Part shown: positions 54,725 through 63,839 of the stretch, piece by piece
Numbering within the stretch: the stretch's first letter is position 1
Layout of the letters: the number at the start of each line of letters is the position of its first letter
NCBI RefSeq assembly: GCF_014697425.1
Contig: NZ_JACJRU010000012.1
Location: forward strand, 120,498-184,497
Direction of reading: 5' to 3'
DNA: 64,000 nt
Source of the DNA: Nostoc sp. FACHB-110
GTDB taxonomy: Bacteria; Cyanobacteriota; Cyanobacteriia; Cyanobacteriales; Nostocaceae
Notes under the pieces: generated by a model
What the model was told of the DNA's origin: nothing
Databases searched by the model: none
What the model saw: the letters and a program-made list of their open reading frames with translations, nothing else
Translations under genes and position numbers: made by a program

Positions 54725-54751
54725 AAAAGACGTAGCATTGCTACGTCTTTT
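54725..54751 (-). terminator. Perfect palindromic terminator after the small membrane gene
   Basis: AAAAGACGTAGCA (54725-54737) and TGCTACGTCTTTT (54739-54751) are perfect arms about one central base. On the minus strand the stem ends in TTTT. It lies 13 bp past the 54764 stop and covers the upstream ATG of the nuclease gene. Confidence 0.8.
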
Positions 54752-54763
54752 CAGGTGGAATGA

Positions 54764-54934
54764 CTATTTGTCTTTTGGCTTATGTGAACCAAAACTGTAA
54801 ACCATCGCTATTTTTACAATGTCAAAATAAGCAGCGTGATTTTCTTTGTTAACAATTGCTAAAGAAATCGCCCCAGCCACTAAAATCACCAACATAGGCG
54901 ATAGTGTGTATTTATGAGATTCGTTGTTTGACAT
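54764..54934 (-). CDS. Small predicted membrane protein (56 aa)
   Basis: I start at ATG 54932-54934 (MSNNESHKYTLSPMLVILVA), preceded by AGGAGA at 54941-54946; the longer frame to 54988 only translates an upstream hairpin. One strong membrane helix (about residues 13-30, MLVILVAGAISLAIV) is followed by a soluble tail ending GSHKPKDK. No family recognised. It is downstream of another small membrane protein gene (55045-55284) in the same direction, with a 12-bp hairpin at 54956-54986 between them and a terminator after it. Confidence 0.6.
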   Translation of the reverse strand: MSNNESHKYTLSPMLVILVAGAISLAIVNKENHAAYFDIVKIAMVYSFGSHKPKDK

Positions 54935-54955
54935 AACATGATCTCCTACTGATAT

Positions 54956-54986
54956 GCCTTTGGCTAACTGCAACTTAGCCAAAGGC
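54956..54986 (-). promoter_or_regulatory. 12-bp perfect hairpin just upstream of a ribosome site
   Basis: GCCTTTGGCTAA (54956-54967) pairs with TTAGCCAAAGGC (54975-54986) around a 7-nt loop. It ends 9 nt before the AGGAGA of the small membrane gene, between two co-directional small genes. There is no T-tract, so it could be a processing or translation-control hairpin. Confidence 0.5.
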
Positions 54987-55044
54987 AATTAATTAAGTTT
55001 GTCCGTTAACTAGAGATTGCAACTTTCGTAAGGTACGTGAATAA

Positions 55045-55284
55045 TTAACGCCACGACTCAAGTATCATTGCAATCATCAGCAGACATAACAAGAAGGCTA
55101 CTGACCTCAAAAACCATAGCCATAAACTTGGCCAGAGTAGAAGTTTTGTAATTGAGGCTGTACCAAAAACATGAGATATTACCAATGCCACCGCTAAACC
55201 AAGTGAGAGCAAAAGTAAATACTTCAATCCTTTGCACACTAACTTGAAAAGCAGAATTCGCTCGTTTTTGAGATTAGTTTTCAT
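55045..55284 (-). CDS. Small predicted membrane protein (79 aa)
   Basis: The basic N-terminus (MKTNLKNERILLFKLVCKGL) is followed by two hydrophobic helices (about 20-43, LKYLLLLSLGLAVALVISHV; about 52-76, SLWLWFLRSVAFLLCLLMIA) and a short end ESWR. The Trp-rich second helix is unusual. No known family. It lies upstream of the 56-aa membrane protein gene, same strand, 110 bp apart. The pair may be a small two-gene unit; no function can be given. Confidence 0.5.
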   Translation of the reverse strand: MKTNLKNERILLFKLVCKGLKYLLLLSLGLAVALVISHVFGTASITKLLLWPSLWLWFLRSVAFLLCLLMIAMILESWR

Positions 55285-55915
55285 GATTTTTGTCCTATTT
55301 TGAGAGTTGAATCTAGGGCATAAGCGTACCCGCGATAACTCTAAACAAGGAGCAAATGCTTAAAGCTTGGCTCCCAACCAGTTAAGCAATTTTAGATTTG
55401 GGATTTTAGATTTTAGATTGACTGCACCTAATCCAAAATTTAAAATCTAAAATTATGAGGTTTTAGGCACGCAACAGACCTACCAATCAATGCCAACAAC
55501 GGGTTGTTGCATTATTCAAATATTCGTAGTATTGAAGATAAAACTCCTCGAAAATTTGCAGGGATATTTGGGAGATTCGTTTTTTAGATTTTTAATGCCC
55601 GTGATGACAGATAACGCACATCACGCGCATCAATACCTAAATAGTCTGGAAAAAAGTGACAAACTTTGATGTTGCTGCTTTTAGCCTTTGTCTTCACCCC
55701 TTACTCACTAAGTTTCTTGACAAGCAGTGGCTAAAGTGACTTAAGTTACTTTAAACTGTTTTAAACTCACTATAAAGTAACTTAGTGAGATGGTCAAGGT
55801 AATTCTCAAAAAAATATGCATAAAGATATATAGGAAATAGATAAAGCATTCCTTTTTACAGATTAGTCCTCACATAGTGAGATAACATTGGTGTGAAGTT
55901 AATTTGGGTGGGTGT
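55285..55915. other. Intergenic region upstream of the STAND/WD40 gene, with repeated GTGAG/CTCAC elements
   Basis: About 630 bases without a gene. A TTTTAGATT/AATCTAAAA-type inverted repeat lies at about 55390-55455. Closer to the gene, AAGTTACTTTA (55743-55753) pairs with TAAAGTAACTT (55773-55783), and CTCACTA or its complement recurs at 55704, 55766, 55783 and, as CTCAC-ATA-GTGAG, at about 55869-55881. Confidence 0.5.
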
Positions 55916-58900
55916 ATGAGTGAGATTCCTGAACAGGTGCTTTTGGCATTAGCCCAAAAACGCAGCTTGTCTATCAGTGAGCAAGAGGTGTTTTTATACG
56001 CAGTTGAGGGCAAATCACCAAATGCGATCGCCAAAGAAATAGGTATTAGTGCTGAGGCAGTACGGAAAAGATTAAGTGAGATTTACAAAAAATTTGAAGT
56101 GAGCGGTACAGGCCCGGGAAAGCTCACTAAGTTACAACAAGTGATTACAAATGACTACGTAGAATTTTCTCCCAGCACAGAACCCATTGTTTACCAAAAA
56201 CAAGATTGGGGAGAAGCACCGGGAATTTGCTTGTTTTACGGTAGGACTGTAGAACTTTCTCAGTTAACTCAGTGGCTGGTTGATGACCAATGTCGGCTAG
56301 TGGCAATTTTGGGTATGGGGGGAATTGGTAAGACTTCTTTATCGGTGAAGTTAGCACTAGAAGTGCAGCATCACTTTGAATATTTAATTTGGCGGAGTCT
56401 TCGCAACGCGCCTCCAATTAACGAAATGTTGGCGAATTTGATGCGATTTTTATCTGACGAACAAGAAACAGATTTGCCAGAAAGTATCAATGATAGAATT
56501 ACTCAGCTAATTTCTTATTTGCGCGATCGCCGTTGTCTTTTGATATTAGACAATGCCGAAACAATTTTACAAGCAGGTATCAAAGAAGAATCCGGTCAAG
56601 AACTTTGCGCCGGACAATATAGAGATGGCTATGAAGGATATGGTCTGTTGCTCAAACGTATTGGTGAAGAAACTCATCAAAGCTGTTTAATTCTGACATC
56701 TAGAGAAAAACCCAAAGAACTTGCTCCTTTAGAAGGTGCAGCTTCACCAGTCAGAACAGTATCTTTAACAGGTTTAGGAGAAGCCGAAGGTCAAGAAATT
56801 CTCAAAGACAAAAGTATATTTGGCTCACAACAAGACTGGTCAACATTAATCGGAAATTATTCTGGTAATCCGTTAGCCTTAAAACTTGTTTCTGAGACAA
56901 TTAGAGAATTATTTGGAGGTGATATTCAAGCTTTTTTAAACGAAGGAGAAATAATTTTTGGTGATACTCGTCACTTATTAGAACAACAATTTGCACGCAC
57001 AACAGAACTAGAAAAAGAAATTATTTATTGGTTGGCAATTAAACGAGAGTTAGTTTCTTTAGAAGATTTACGCAGTGATTTTGTCCGACCATTAACCAAA
57101 CGGGAATTGCTCGAAGCACTCGAATCTTTACGTAGGCGATCGCTAATTGAAAAAAGTGTTGCCTTATTCACATTGCAACCTGTAGTCATGGAATATGTCA
57201 TCGATAGATTCATCGAACAGGTCTGTGAAGAAATTACGACAGGCGACATAGCTTTATTTATGAGCCACCCTTTAATGGAAGCCACTGCTAAAGATTATGT
57301 GCGAGATATTCAAATTAGACTGATTGTCCAACCGCTCAAGGCTAGATTAATTAGCATTTTTAGAATCTCGAAAAATTTAGAATCTAAGCTGTTACAAATT
57401 CTGGAAAATCTCAAAGATAGATATTGTGTCAAACCAGGATATGCAGGCGGAAATACTTTAAATCTTCTGCATCAAATACAAACTAATTTCACTTACTATG
57501 ATTTTTCCGATTTAGCTGTTTGGCAAGCTTATTTACAAGGTGTCAATCTCCATCATGTAAACTTTGCTCATGCTGATTTATCTAAATCAGTTTTTACCCA
57601 AACAATCTGGCCGATTTTGTCAGTAGCGTTAAGTCCTAATGGTAAACTTTGCGCTGTTGGTGATGCCAGCAATCAAATTAACTTGATCAAAGTTGGCAAT
57701 GGTCAACCACTTTTTTCTTGTGATGGACATAGTAAATGGGTAAGGTCAGTTGCCTTTAGTGATGATGGTAAATTACTTGCCAGTGGCAGTGATGACCAAA
57801 CAGTTCGATTGTGGGATGTCAAAACTGGTAAATGTATCGCTGTTTTAACAGAACATACTAGCCGCGTTAGGTCAGTAGCTTTTAGCCATGATGGCCAGTT
57901 ACTCGCCAGTGCTAGTGACGACCAAACAATCAAATTATGGAATATTCAAAATCGTCAATGTCTCAACACCTTCAAAGGCCATACTAGTTGGGTTTGGTCA
58001 GTGGCGTTTAGTCCTGACGACCAAACCTTAGTTAGTGGTAGTGACGACCAAACATTAAAGTTATGGAGTGTGACTGAAGGTAAATGTCTCGACACCTTAC
58101 AAGAACACATCCGTCCGGTATGGTCAGTGGCGTTTAGCCCCGATGGTAAGTTAATCGCCAGTGGCAGTGAAGATAAAACCGTTAAAATCTGGAATGTGAG
58201 TGACGGTAAGTGCCTGAAAACCTTAAACGGTCACACAAATTGGGTCTGGTCAGTAGCCTTTAGTGCCGATGGTAAGTTAGTCGCCAGTGGGAGTGAAGAT
58301 AAAACCGTCAAACTCTGGAATGTGGGTGATGGTAAGTGCATTAAAACCTTATCTGGCCATAGTAATTGGGTAAGGTCGGTGGCTTTTAGTGGCGATGGCA
58401 AATTACTCGCCAGTGGGAGTGAAGACCAAACTGTCAGACTTTGGAATGTGAGCGATGGTAATTGTTTAAAAACTTTACAAGGGTATATTAATTGGGTGCG
58501 GTCAATTGCTTTTAGCCCTGATGGTAAACTGCTGGCTAGCACGAGTAATGACAAAACAGTTAGGTTATGGGATGTCAAAGTTGGCAAGTGCCTCAAAACT
58601 TTGCATGGTCATAGCAGTTGGGTGAGGTCAGTGGCTTTTAACCCTGATGGCAGTTTACTAGCTAGTGGGAGTGAAGATAAAACCGTCAAAATTTGGGATG
58701 TTGCGACTGGTGATTGTCTCAAAACCTTGCAAGAACATACTAGTTGGGTGCAGTCCGTGGCTTTTCATCCTGATCCGGAACGGCAAATATTAGCTAGTAG
58801 CAGCGATGATCAAACTGTCAAATTGTGGGATCAAAAAACTGGTGAGTGTCTGAAAACTTTGACAGGACATAGCAACCGAGTACAGGCGATCGCATTTAGT

Positions 58901-59464
58901 GGTGATGGTAAATTAGCCAGTGGGAGTGAAGACCAAACTGTCAAACTTTGGGACGTCGCCACTGGTGAGTGCCGCAACACACTGCTAGGACATACTAATT
59001 GGGTGAGGTCAGTTGCATTTAGTCCCGATGGCAAATTACTAGCCAGTGGTAGCGAAGACCAAACGGTGAGATTGTGGGATGTTGCCAGCGCTAAGTGCCG
59101 CAATACACTGCTAGGTCATCATAGTTGGGTGAGATCAGTTGCTTTCCACCCCAAGGGTAAATTACTGGCCACTGGAAGTGATGACCACACTGTTAGATTG
59201 TGGGATGTCATCACTGGTGAATATTGGAAATCCTTGCTGGGACATACTGATTGGGTATGGTCAGTAGTCTTCAGTCCCGATGGTTCAACCGTGGCCAGTG
59301 GTAGCCAAGATGAGACCATCAAACTTTGGGATATCGAAACAGGAGAGTGTCAACTAACACTCAGAGCCGACCGACCCTATGAAGGAATGAATATCACTGG
59401 CGTTACGGGGTTAACATCAGTTCAAAAAGAAACATTGAAAGCTTTAGGTGCGATAGAGAAGTAG
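55916..59464 (+). CDS. STAND NTPase with N-terminal HTH, NB-ARC domain and 14 WD40 repeats
   Basis: 1182 aa from ATG 55916 ([18 protein letters not shown]). Residues about 1-75 form a helix-turn-helix of the type found in vWA-MoxR-associated and similar proteins ([20 protein letters not shown]). NB-ARC: P-loop at 133-141 (GMGGIGKTS), Walker B at 207-214 (LLILDNAE), then a [10 protein letters not shown] motif near 310. A helical linker leads to 14 WD40 repeats of about 42 residues (about 565-1155; [20 protein letters not shown]), enough for two seven-bladed propellers. STAND proteins of this design act as sensors, some in regulation or phage defence; ligand and output are unknown. Repeats are very alike, so recent internal duplication or gene conversion is likely. 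Cytosolic, single gene. Confidence 0.92.
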   Translation: MSEIPEQVLLALAQKRSLSISEQEVFLYAVEGKSPNAIAKEIGISAEAVRKRLSEIYKKFEVSGTGPGKLTKLQQVITNDYVEFSPSTEPIVYQKQDWGEAPGICLFYGRTVELSQLTQWLVDDQCRLVAILGMGGIGKTSLSVKLALEVQHHFEYLIWRSLRNAPPINEMLANLMRFLSDEQETDLPESINDRITQLISYLRDRRCLLILDNAETILQAGIKEESGQELCAGQYRDGYEGYGLLLKRIGEETHQSCLILTSREKPKELAPLEGAASPVRTVSLTGLGEAEGQEILKDKSIFGSQQDWSTLIGNYSGNPLALKLVSETIRELFGGDIQAFLNEGEIIFGDTRHLLEQQFARTTELEKEIIYWLAIKRELVSLEDLRSDFVRPLTKRELLEALESLRRRSLIEKSVALFTLQPVVMEYVIDRFIEQVCEEITTGDIALFMSHPLMEATAKDYVRDIQIRLIVQPLKARLISIFRISKNLESKLLQILENLKDRYCVKPGYAGGNTLNLLHQIQTNFTYYDFSDLAVWQAYLQGVNLHHVNFAHADLSKSVFTQTIWPILSVALSPNGKLCAVGDASNQINLIKVGNGQPLFSCDGHSKWVRSVAFSDDGKLLASGSDDQTVRLWDVKTGKCIAVLTEHTSRVRSVAFSHDGQLLASASDDQTIKLWNIQNRQCLNTFKGHTSWVWSVAFSPDDQTLVSGSDDQTLKLWSVTEGKCLDTLQEHIRPVWSVAFSPDGKLIASGSEDKTVKIWNVSDGKCLKTLNGHTNWVWSVAFSADGKLVASGSEDKTVKLWNVGDGKCIKTLSGHSNWVRSVAFSGDGKLLASGSEDQTVRLWNVSDGNCLKTLQGYINWVRSIAFSPDGKLLASTSNDKTVRLWDVKVGKCLKTLHGHSSWVRSVAFNPDGSLLASGSEDKTVKIWDVATGDCLKTLQEHTSWVQSVAFHPDPERQILASSSDDQTVKLWDQKTGECLKTLTGHSNRVQAIAFSGDGKLASGSEDQTVKLWDVATGECRNTLLGHTNWVRSVAFSPDGKLLASGSEDQTVRLWDVASAKCRNTLLGHHSWVRSVAFHPKGKLLATGSDDHTVRLWDVITGEYWKSLLGHTDWVWSVVFSPDGSTVASGSQDETIKLWDIETGECQLTLRADRPYEGMNITGVTGLTSVQKETLKALGAIEK

Positions 59465-59470
59465 AAAAAT

Positions 59471-59518
59471 AAAAGGTAAAAGGGTGAAGTTTGATTTAAT
59501 TTCATCCTTTTACCTTTT
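59471..59518. terminator. 18-bp bidirectional terminator hairpin
   Basis: AAAAGGTAAAAGG (59471-59483) plus GTGAA pairs with TTCAT plus CCTTTTACCTTTT (59501-59518), one G-T pair, loop 12 nt. It lies between convergent genes, 7 bp past the WD40 stop. Its sequence resembles the purS-purQ hairpin. Confidence 0.75.
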
Positions 59519-59532
59519 TATGTACCTGATGC

Positions 59533-59736
59533 TTATTTAATGTTAGCCCTTGCGTCCCTCACTGCGGCAATAAAAAATAATCCGGTTAGAGGAATACTTA
59601 ATCCCAAGATAATTGCAGTAGTTTGGAAGCCTAAATCTGGCTGTCCATAACTGAGTTCAAACACCGAACCGACGGCGGCGATGGCTGTTATGCAAGACCC
59701 AGCGAGAAACAACCCGCTTTTTGGAGTTAAATACAC
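59533..59736 (-). CDS. Small conserved membrane protein (67 aa)
   Basis: Starts at a GTG (59734-59736), 10 bp after the def stop, so it is co-transcribed with def. Two membrane helices are visible (about 8-27, LFLAGSCITAIAAVGSVFEL; about 40-59, TAIILGLSIPLTGLFFIAAV) joined by a loop SYGQPDLGFQT, and a short basic end RDARANIK. It reads like a small cyanobacterial membrane protein, but I do not recognise a named family. No link with deformylation is evident. Confidence 0.7.
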   Translation of the reverse strand: MYLTPKSGLFLAGSCITAIAAVGSVFELSYGQPDLGFQTTAIILGLSIPLTGLFFIAAVRDARANIK

Positions 59737-59746
59737 TACTAGTCCC

Positions 59747-60310
59747 CTATGCTACTGGTTTCACTGCTTGATACGAGAAGCCATTTTTAGATAACTCCTG
59801 TGCCAAAGTCAAGGAATTCTCTACTCGGTCAACGAATACCACACCGTTGAGGTGATCCATCTCGTGTTGAATGCAGCGTCCGAGCAGGTCGCCGGCTTTT
59901 AATGTTTGAGGACGACCATATTCATCTTTGTAAGCAATTTCCACGACTTCTGGACGCTTCACATCCATGTAAACATTAGGAATGCTTAAGCATCCTTCTT
60001 GGGCGACGCAGATTTCTGGGCTGACTTGCTTAATTACCGGATTAATTAATACCAGTGGTGGCTTTGCTGGATTATCTGGTTCGCAGTCAATGACGATTAG
60101 TTGTTTATTAATTCCTACCTGGGGCGCAGCTAAACCAATGCCATCACTGCTGTACATAGTTTGCAACATTTCGCGTACCAGTTGACGCAATTCGTCATCA
60201 ATTTTTGTAATGCGTTTTGCAGGTTGACGCAATGCGCGATCGCCCAGATAGTGAAGCTTTAACGGCGGATTTTTTAACTTTTTTTTCTCAACAGCAATTT
60301 CAGAGGGCAT
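59747..60310 (-). CDS. def: Peptide deformylase
   Basis: 187 aa. Removes the formyl group from the N-terminal Met of new proteins. All three motifs are present: GIGLAAPQVGI (motif 1), QEGCLSIPNVYMDV (motif 2, Cys ligand) and IQHEMDHLNGVVFVDRV (motif 3, two His ligands and catalytic Glu). The N-terminal LKNPPLKLHYLGDRALRQPA is typical of cyanobacterial and type 1B enzymes. A small membrane protein gene follows after 10 bp. Confidence 0.96.
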   Translation of the reverse strand: MPSEIAVEKKKLKNPPLKLHYLGDRALRQPAKRITKIDDELRQLVREMLQTMYSSDGIGLAAPQVGINKQLIVIDCEPDNPAKPPLVLINPVIKQVSPEICVAQEGCLSIPNVYMDVKRPEVVEIAYKDEYGRPQTLKAGDLLGRCIQHEMDHLNGVVFVDRVENSLTLAQELSKNGFSYQAVKPVA

Positions 60311-60456
60311 GATTTTTTCGATGGCTCAATTGTGCAAATTCCAACTATCTCAATTCTATCAATCTGAGTTAGACCTAATCTTGACGAAGCAGAATTCAGT
60401 ATTGTTTGGAGTTGATTGCTAAGATAGGATTACATTGTTTTCTCAATATTTCTTGT

Positions 60457-60801
60457 ATGTCCAAGCCAGTACAATACATAACCAATGAGCAAGGAGAACG
60501 AGTTGGGGTTTTATTGGACTGGAATACTTATTCTCTACTCGCTAATCCATTAGGATTGGATGATGAGTGTTTGGTTGGTTTGAGTGTGGATGAGTTAAAA
60601 GCACTAGCAAGTTGTAAATTAGCTGTAAACGAGCAAACACGTTTGGATGATTTAGTGGCGAGAAATGCAGAATCATTGCTCTGCACCGATGAGGTTGCTG
60701 AGTTAGATGATTTGTTGATGAAAGTAGATCAATTAACAATTCTTAAAACTCGTGCTAGGTATACGCTGAAGTGCTTGGAAAAGAGTAAAACAGCAGCGTG
60801 A
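60457..60801 (+). CDS. Small acidic partner of an HNH endonuclease (antitoxin-like, function unknown)
   Basis: 114 aa from ATG 60457 (MSKPVQYITNEQGERVGVLL); the frame extends upstream to a TTG but without family-like sequence. The opening QYITNEQGERVGVLLDWNTY resembles the first beta strands of Phd/RelB-type antitoxins and other cyanobacterial small proteins (target, then 'VLLDWNTY'). The rest is helical and acidic (VDELKALASCKL, DEVAELDDLLMKVDQ). Its TGA overlaps the GTG start of the HNH gene (GTGA), so both are made from one message with coupled translation. A regulatory or protective partner role is inference. Confidence 0.65.
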   Translation: MSKPVQYITNEQGERVGVLLDWNTYSLLANPLGLDDECLVGLSVDELKALASCKLAVNEQTRLDDLVARNAESLLCTDEVAELDDLLMKVDQLTILKTRARYTLKCLEKSKTAA

Positions 60802-61226
60802 GTGTTTATATTCGGGTTGAGTTGCAGCGACAAATCCGCGCTCGCTTTGGTGAGTGTTGTGCCTATTGTCGAACAGCAGAGTTTCTCACGGCTATGACGT
60901 TTGAATTTGAGCATATTCGCCCTCTTGCGGTTGGTGGGGATACTATATTTGAAAATCTTTGTTTTGCCTGTCCGTCTTGTAATCGCTATAAGGGAGATCG
61001 CCAGTCTGCTATCGATCCGCAAAGTGGCGAAACAGTTGCGTTATTTCATCCCCAAGCGCAAGTTTGGCAGGAACATTTTGCTTGGGATGAGAGTAGAACA
61101 CAAATGAATGGACTGACAGCAATTGGTCGAGCCACAATTGAAGCACTACAGATGAATCGACAAGCTTTGGTTCGGGCGAGGGCAATGTGGGTTAAATTGG
61201 GTGAACACCCGCCAGCGTTAGATTGA
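60798..61226 (+). CDS. HNH endonuclease
   Basis: 142 aa starting at GTG 60798, overlapping the previous stop by 4 nt. Zinc-ribbon-supported HNH motif: C21-x2-C24 (CCAYC), H39 (FEFEHIRPLAVGG), N53 (FENLCFACP), C58-x2-C61 and N62 (CPSCNRYKGDR). That is a complete H-N-N type beta-beta-alpha-metal site. The C-terminal half (HPQAQVWQEHFAWDESRTQM ... GRATIEALQMNRQ) is typical of a common cyanobacterial HNH subgroup with unknown target. Cytosolic. Coupling to the preceding small protein suggests a two-gene module. Confidence 0.88.
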   Translation: MSVYIRVELQRQIRARFGECCAYCRTAEFLTAMTFEFEHIRPLAVGGDTIFENLCFACPSCNRYKGDRQSAIDPQSGETVALFHPQAQVWQEHFAWDESRTQMNGLTAIGRATIEALQMNRQALVRARAMWVKLGEHPPALD

Positions 61227-61323
61227 CTGAGGCGATGGCACTTTGATTGAGATGTGGTTGGTGCGTAAGTTCGGAGAAAGTTGTACATTGCCATCAAGAG
61301 CAACTCACAACTAACAGCTAGAT

Positions 61324-62835
61324 ATGAACTTCCGTGACGAGTTTAAATTGCTGCTACGCGCCCGTTATCCTTTAATTTACATTCCCACTTATGAGGAAGA
61401 ACGGGTAGAAGCCGCCATCCGGGAAGAAGCAACTAATCAAGGAAATCGCCCTGTTTATACTTGGGATTTTGTCGATGGCTATCAAGGAAACCCCAATGAT
61501 GCGAATTTTGGGAGACGTAATCCTTTACAAGCATTGGAATTTTTAGAGAAATTACCAGCCTCAGCACCCGCAGTCTTGATTTTACGCGATTACCATCGCT
61601 TTTTAGATGATGTGGCGATCGCGCGTAAACTTCGCAATTTCGCCCGACTCCTGAAGTCGCAACCAAAAAATATTGTTTTATTGTCGCCCCGCATCGCCAT
61701 TCCTGACGATTTAACTGAAGTGTTAACGGTGGTTGAGTTTCCTTTACCCGCCGCACCGGAAATTAAAACCGAGATAGAACGCTTACTCCAATCCACTGGT
61801 CACTCGCTTTCTGGCAAAGTAATAGATGACTTGGTGCGTTCCTGTCAAGGGCTATCAATGGAGCGCATTCGCCGCGTTTTAGCTAGAGCAATTGCCACTC
61901 ACGGCGAATTGCAACCAGAAGATGTAGACTTAGTTCTGCAAGAAAAACGCCAAACTATCCGTCAAACCCAAATCCTCGACTTTTACCCTGCCACTGAGCA
62001 AATTTCTGACATTGGGGGATTAGATAATCTCAAAGATTGGCTTTTACGGCGCGGTGGTTCATTTACCGACAGAGCGCGTCAATATGGCTTACCCCATCCC
62101 CGTGGTTTATTATTGGTAGGTATTCAGGGAACAGGAAAATCTTTAACAGCCAAAGCGATCGCTCATCACTGGCACTTACCCCTGCTACGCTTAGACGTAG
62201 GGCGCTTATTTGGTGGTTTAGTCGGTGAATCAGAATCGCGCACCCGGCAAATGATTCAGGTAGCCGAAGCCCTCGCCCCCTGTGTATTGTGGATTGATGA
62301 AATAGACAAAGCCTTTTCCGGTTTAGGGAGCAAAGGTGACGCAGGCACAACTAGCCGAGTGTTCGGAACTTTTATCACTTGGTTAGCTGAGAAAACTTCA
62401 CCTGTATTTGTTGTAGCTACAGCTAACGACATTCAAGCCCTACCGCCAGAAATGTTGCGCAAAGGGCGATTTGATGAAATTTTCTTTGTCGGTTTACCTT
62501 CTCAAGAAGAAAGAAAAGCCATTTTTAACGTGCATTTATCTCGATTACGCCCACACAATTTAAAAAGCTATGACATTGACAGATTAGCTTATGAAACACC
62601 CGATTTTTCTGGGGCAGAGATTGAGCAAACTCTCATTGAAGCTATGCACATTGGCTTTAGCCAAAACCGTGATTTCAATACCGACGATATTTTAGAAGCT
62701 GCCAGTCAAATTATCCCCTTAGCCAGAACTGCTGTTGAGCAAATTCAAAAACTGCAAGAATGGGCCGCAGCCGGAAGAGCGCGTCTAGCCTCAAAACACA
62801 GCCCCTTAAGCGATGCTTTCGGCAAGCTACGCTAA
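61324..62835 (+). CDS. ycf46: AAA+ ATPase Ycf46
   Basis: 503 aa. Conserved from cyanobacteria to red-algal plastids; a Synechocystis relative has been linked to control of CO2 use. The N-terminal non-catalytic part opens [34 protein letters not shown]. The AAA module (about 230-440) has Walker A GIQGTGKS (usual form GPPGTGKS, so two residues differ), pore-loop region [20 protein letters not shown], Walker [14 protein letters not shown], sensor 1 [20 protein letters not shown] and arginine-finger [20 protein letters not shown]. It probably remodels proteins in the cytosol. No operon partner. Confidence 0.92.
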   Translation: MNFRDEFKLLLRARYPLIYIPTYEEERVEAAIREEATNQGNRPVYTWDFVDGYQGNPNDANFGRRNPLQALEFLEKLPASAPAVLILRDYHRFLDDVAIARKLRNFARLLKSQPKNIVLLSPRIAIPDDLTEVLTVVEFPLPAAPEIKTEIERLLQSTGHSLSGKVIDDLVRSCQGLSMERIRRVLARAIATHGELQPEDVDLVLQEKRQTIRQTQILDFYPATEQISDIGGLDNLKDWLLRRGGSFTDRARQYGLPHPRGLLLVGIQGTGKSLTAKAIAHHWHLPLLRLDVGRLFGGLVGESESRTRQMIQVAEALAPCVLWIDEIDKAFSGLGSKGDAGTTSRVFGTFITWLAEKTSPVFVVATANDIQALPPEMLRKGRFDEIFFVGLPSQEERKAIFNVHLSRLRPHNLKSYDIDRLAYETPDFSGAEIEQTLIEAMHIGFSQNRDFNTDDILEAASQIIPLARTAVEQIQKLQEWAAAGRARLASKHSPLSDAFGKLR

Positions 62836-62906
62836 AGCACTAATTATCCAGAGTCAACCGTCAATAGTCTATTTTCCAAAAAGGATGAAGCCTGAAGAAT
62901 ACAATT

Positions 62907-62996
62907 TCAGACTTCAGACTTCAGACTTCAGACTTCATCCTTCACACTTGACTATTGACCATTGACCGTTGACCATTGACTATTGACTATTGACTA
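62907..62996. repeat. Two adjoining heptamer families: ACTTCAG then TTGACCA/TTGACTA
   Basis: ACTTCAG-type units (62907-62949) are followed directly by seven TTGAC(C/T)(A/G) heptamers (about 62949-62996), 12 bp before the SH3-protein gene. Confidence 0.85.
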
Positions 62997-63008
62997 ACTA
63001 ATTTAACT

Positions 63009-63494
63009 ATGCTTTCTGGTTTACTCAAGTTAATACTAGGTTTTATCTTAGCGATCGCTGTTTTGTTAGGTACAGGTCTGACCGTTGCGCTCTATTTCGT
63101 CAATCGAACTGCCATACCTCCTGCTAAACCAATATTTGCCAACGATAACCCCTCGCTCAAAAATCAAACGACTCAAGAAGCCAAAACAGCATCTACTTCT
63201 GAAAATTCGCCCGAACCCTCTGCTACTTCTCAATCTACCTCTACGCCTACCCCTACAAAAACTCCTGATGAAGAATTACCAAAAGGTGCTTATCCAGGAC
63301 GTGTTACTTGGTCTGAAGGTTTGAGTTTACGTGCTGAACCAACTCAAGAAGCCGAAAAAGTTGGGGGAGTAGCTTTTAACCAAAAAATTATTGTTTTAGA
63401 AGAAAATCCTGATAAAAGTTGGGTCAAAATTCGCATCGAAGGTAGCAAAGAAGAAGGTTGGGTAAAAATAGGTAATATCGAGCGTACAAACTAA
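63009..63494 (+). CDS. Membrane-anchored bacterial SH3-domain protein
   Basis: 161 aa. One membrane helix (about 5-31, LLKLILGFILAIAVLLGTGL) is followed by a Ser/Thr/Pro-rich linker (about 35-90; TSTPTPTKTPDEE) and an SH3b domain (about 95-158): GRVTWSEGLSLRAEPTQEAE, KVGGVAFNQKIIVLEEN, SWVKIRIEGSKEEGWVKIGN. SH3b domains outside the cytosol often bind peptidoglycan or other wall peptides, so a periplasmic role at the cell wall is likely. Cell location is inferred from the N-in signal anchor. A double heptamer array lies immediately upstream. Confidence 0.85.
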   Translation: MLSGLLKLILGFILAIAVLLGTGLTVALYFVNRTAIPPAKPIFANDNPSLKNQTTQEAKTASTSENSPEPSATSQSTSTPTPTKTPDEELPKGAYPGRVTWSEGLSLRAEPTQEAEKVGGVAFNQKIIVLEENPDKSWVKIRIEGSKEEGWVKIGNIERTN

Positions 63495-63582
63495 GGTATA
63501 GCAATTTTAGGTGCTGCACTGAATAAATCAGTGCAGGTTGAAAAATCTCATGGAAAATTAAAGAAATTTGACCAATTTCTCT

Positions 63583-63819
63583 CTATTTGGTGTTCTCATC
63601 TACGCTGTTAGCACTTCTTTTGGCAGTATCAGGGTAGACTTTACCAAATTGTTTGACGGCTTCTACTGATTCTTTAGCAATTCTTTGAGCGCGCTTACCA
63701 GGTGTATCTTCGGTTTGGCGTGCTTCTCTATTCCACTCACCTGTGGTTTTTGGTCTATCAGCGTTGTCTTGATGTACTACTCTATCAAGCTCTCTGGTGA
63801 CCAAAAGAATGGGATACAA
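63583..63819 (-). pseudogene. Small hydrophilic gene lacking a normal start beside an IS200/IS605 end
   Basis: The frame reads ELDRVVHQDNADRPKTTGEW, NREARQTEDTPGKRAQRIAK, ESVEAVKQFGKVYPDTAKRS and ends with a stop at 63583-63585. It is charged, without hydrophobic segments, and looks like a real cyanobacterial coding sequence. Upstream the frame enters the tip of the IS element (TTGTATCCCATTC), and no ATG with a ribosome site is available; only TTG codons (63819, 63804) could start it. I infer that the insertion removed or displaced the native 5' end. Family unknown. Confidence 0.5.
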
Positions 63820-63822
63820 GCC

Positions 63823-63839
63823 CCGTCGTTCTACGACGG
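63823..63839 (-). mobile_element. Right-end hairpin of an IS200/IS605-family element
   Basis: CCGTCGT (63823-63829) pairs with ACGACGG (63833-63839), a 7-bp stem with 3-nt loop, overlapping the tnpA stop. Subterminal hairpins of this kind are the TnpA recognition structures of IS200/IS605 elements. The element tip is probably within 63808-63822. Confidence 0.7.

Noticed and set aside
57703..59322. Several minus-strand open frames inside the WD40 gene
   Set aside because: Antisense shadows of the repeated WD40 codons; they repeat the same peptide pattern.
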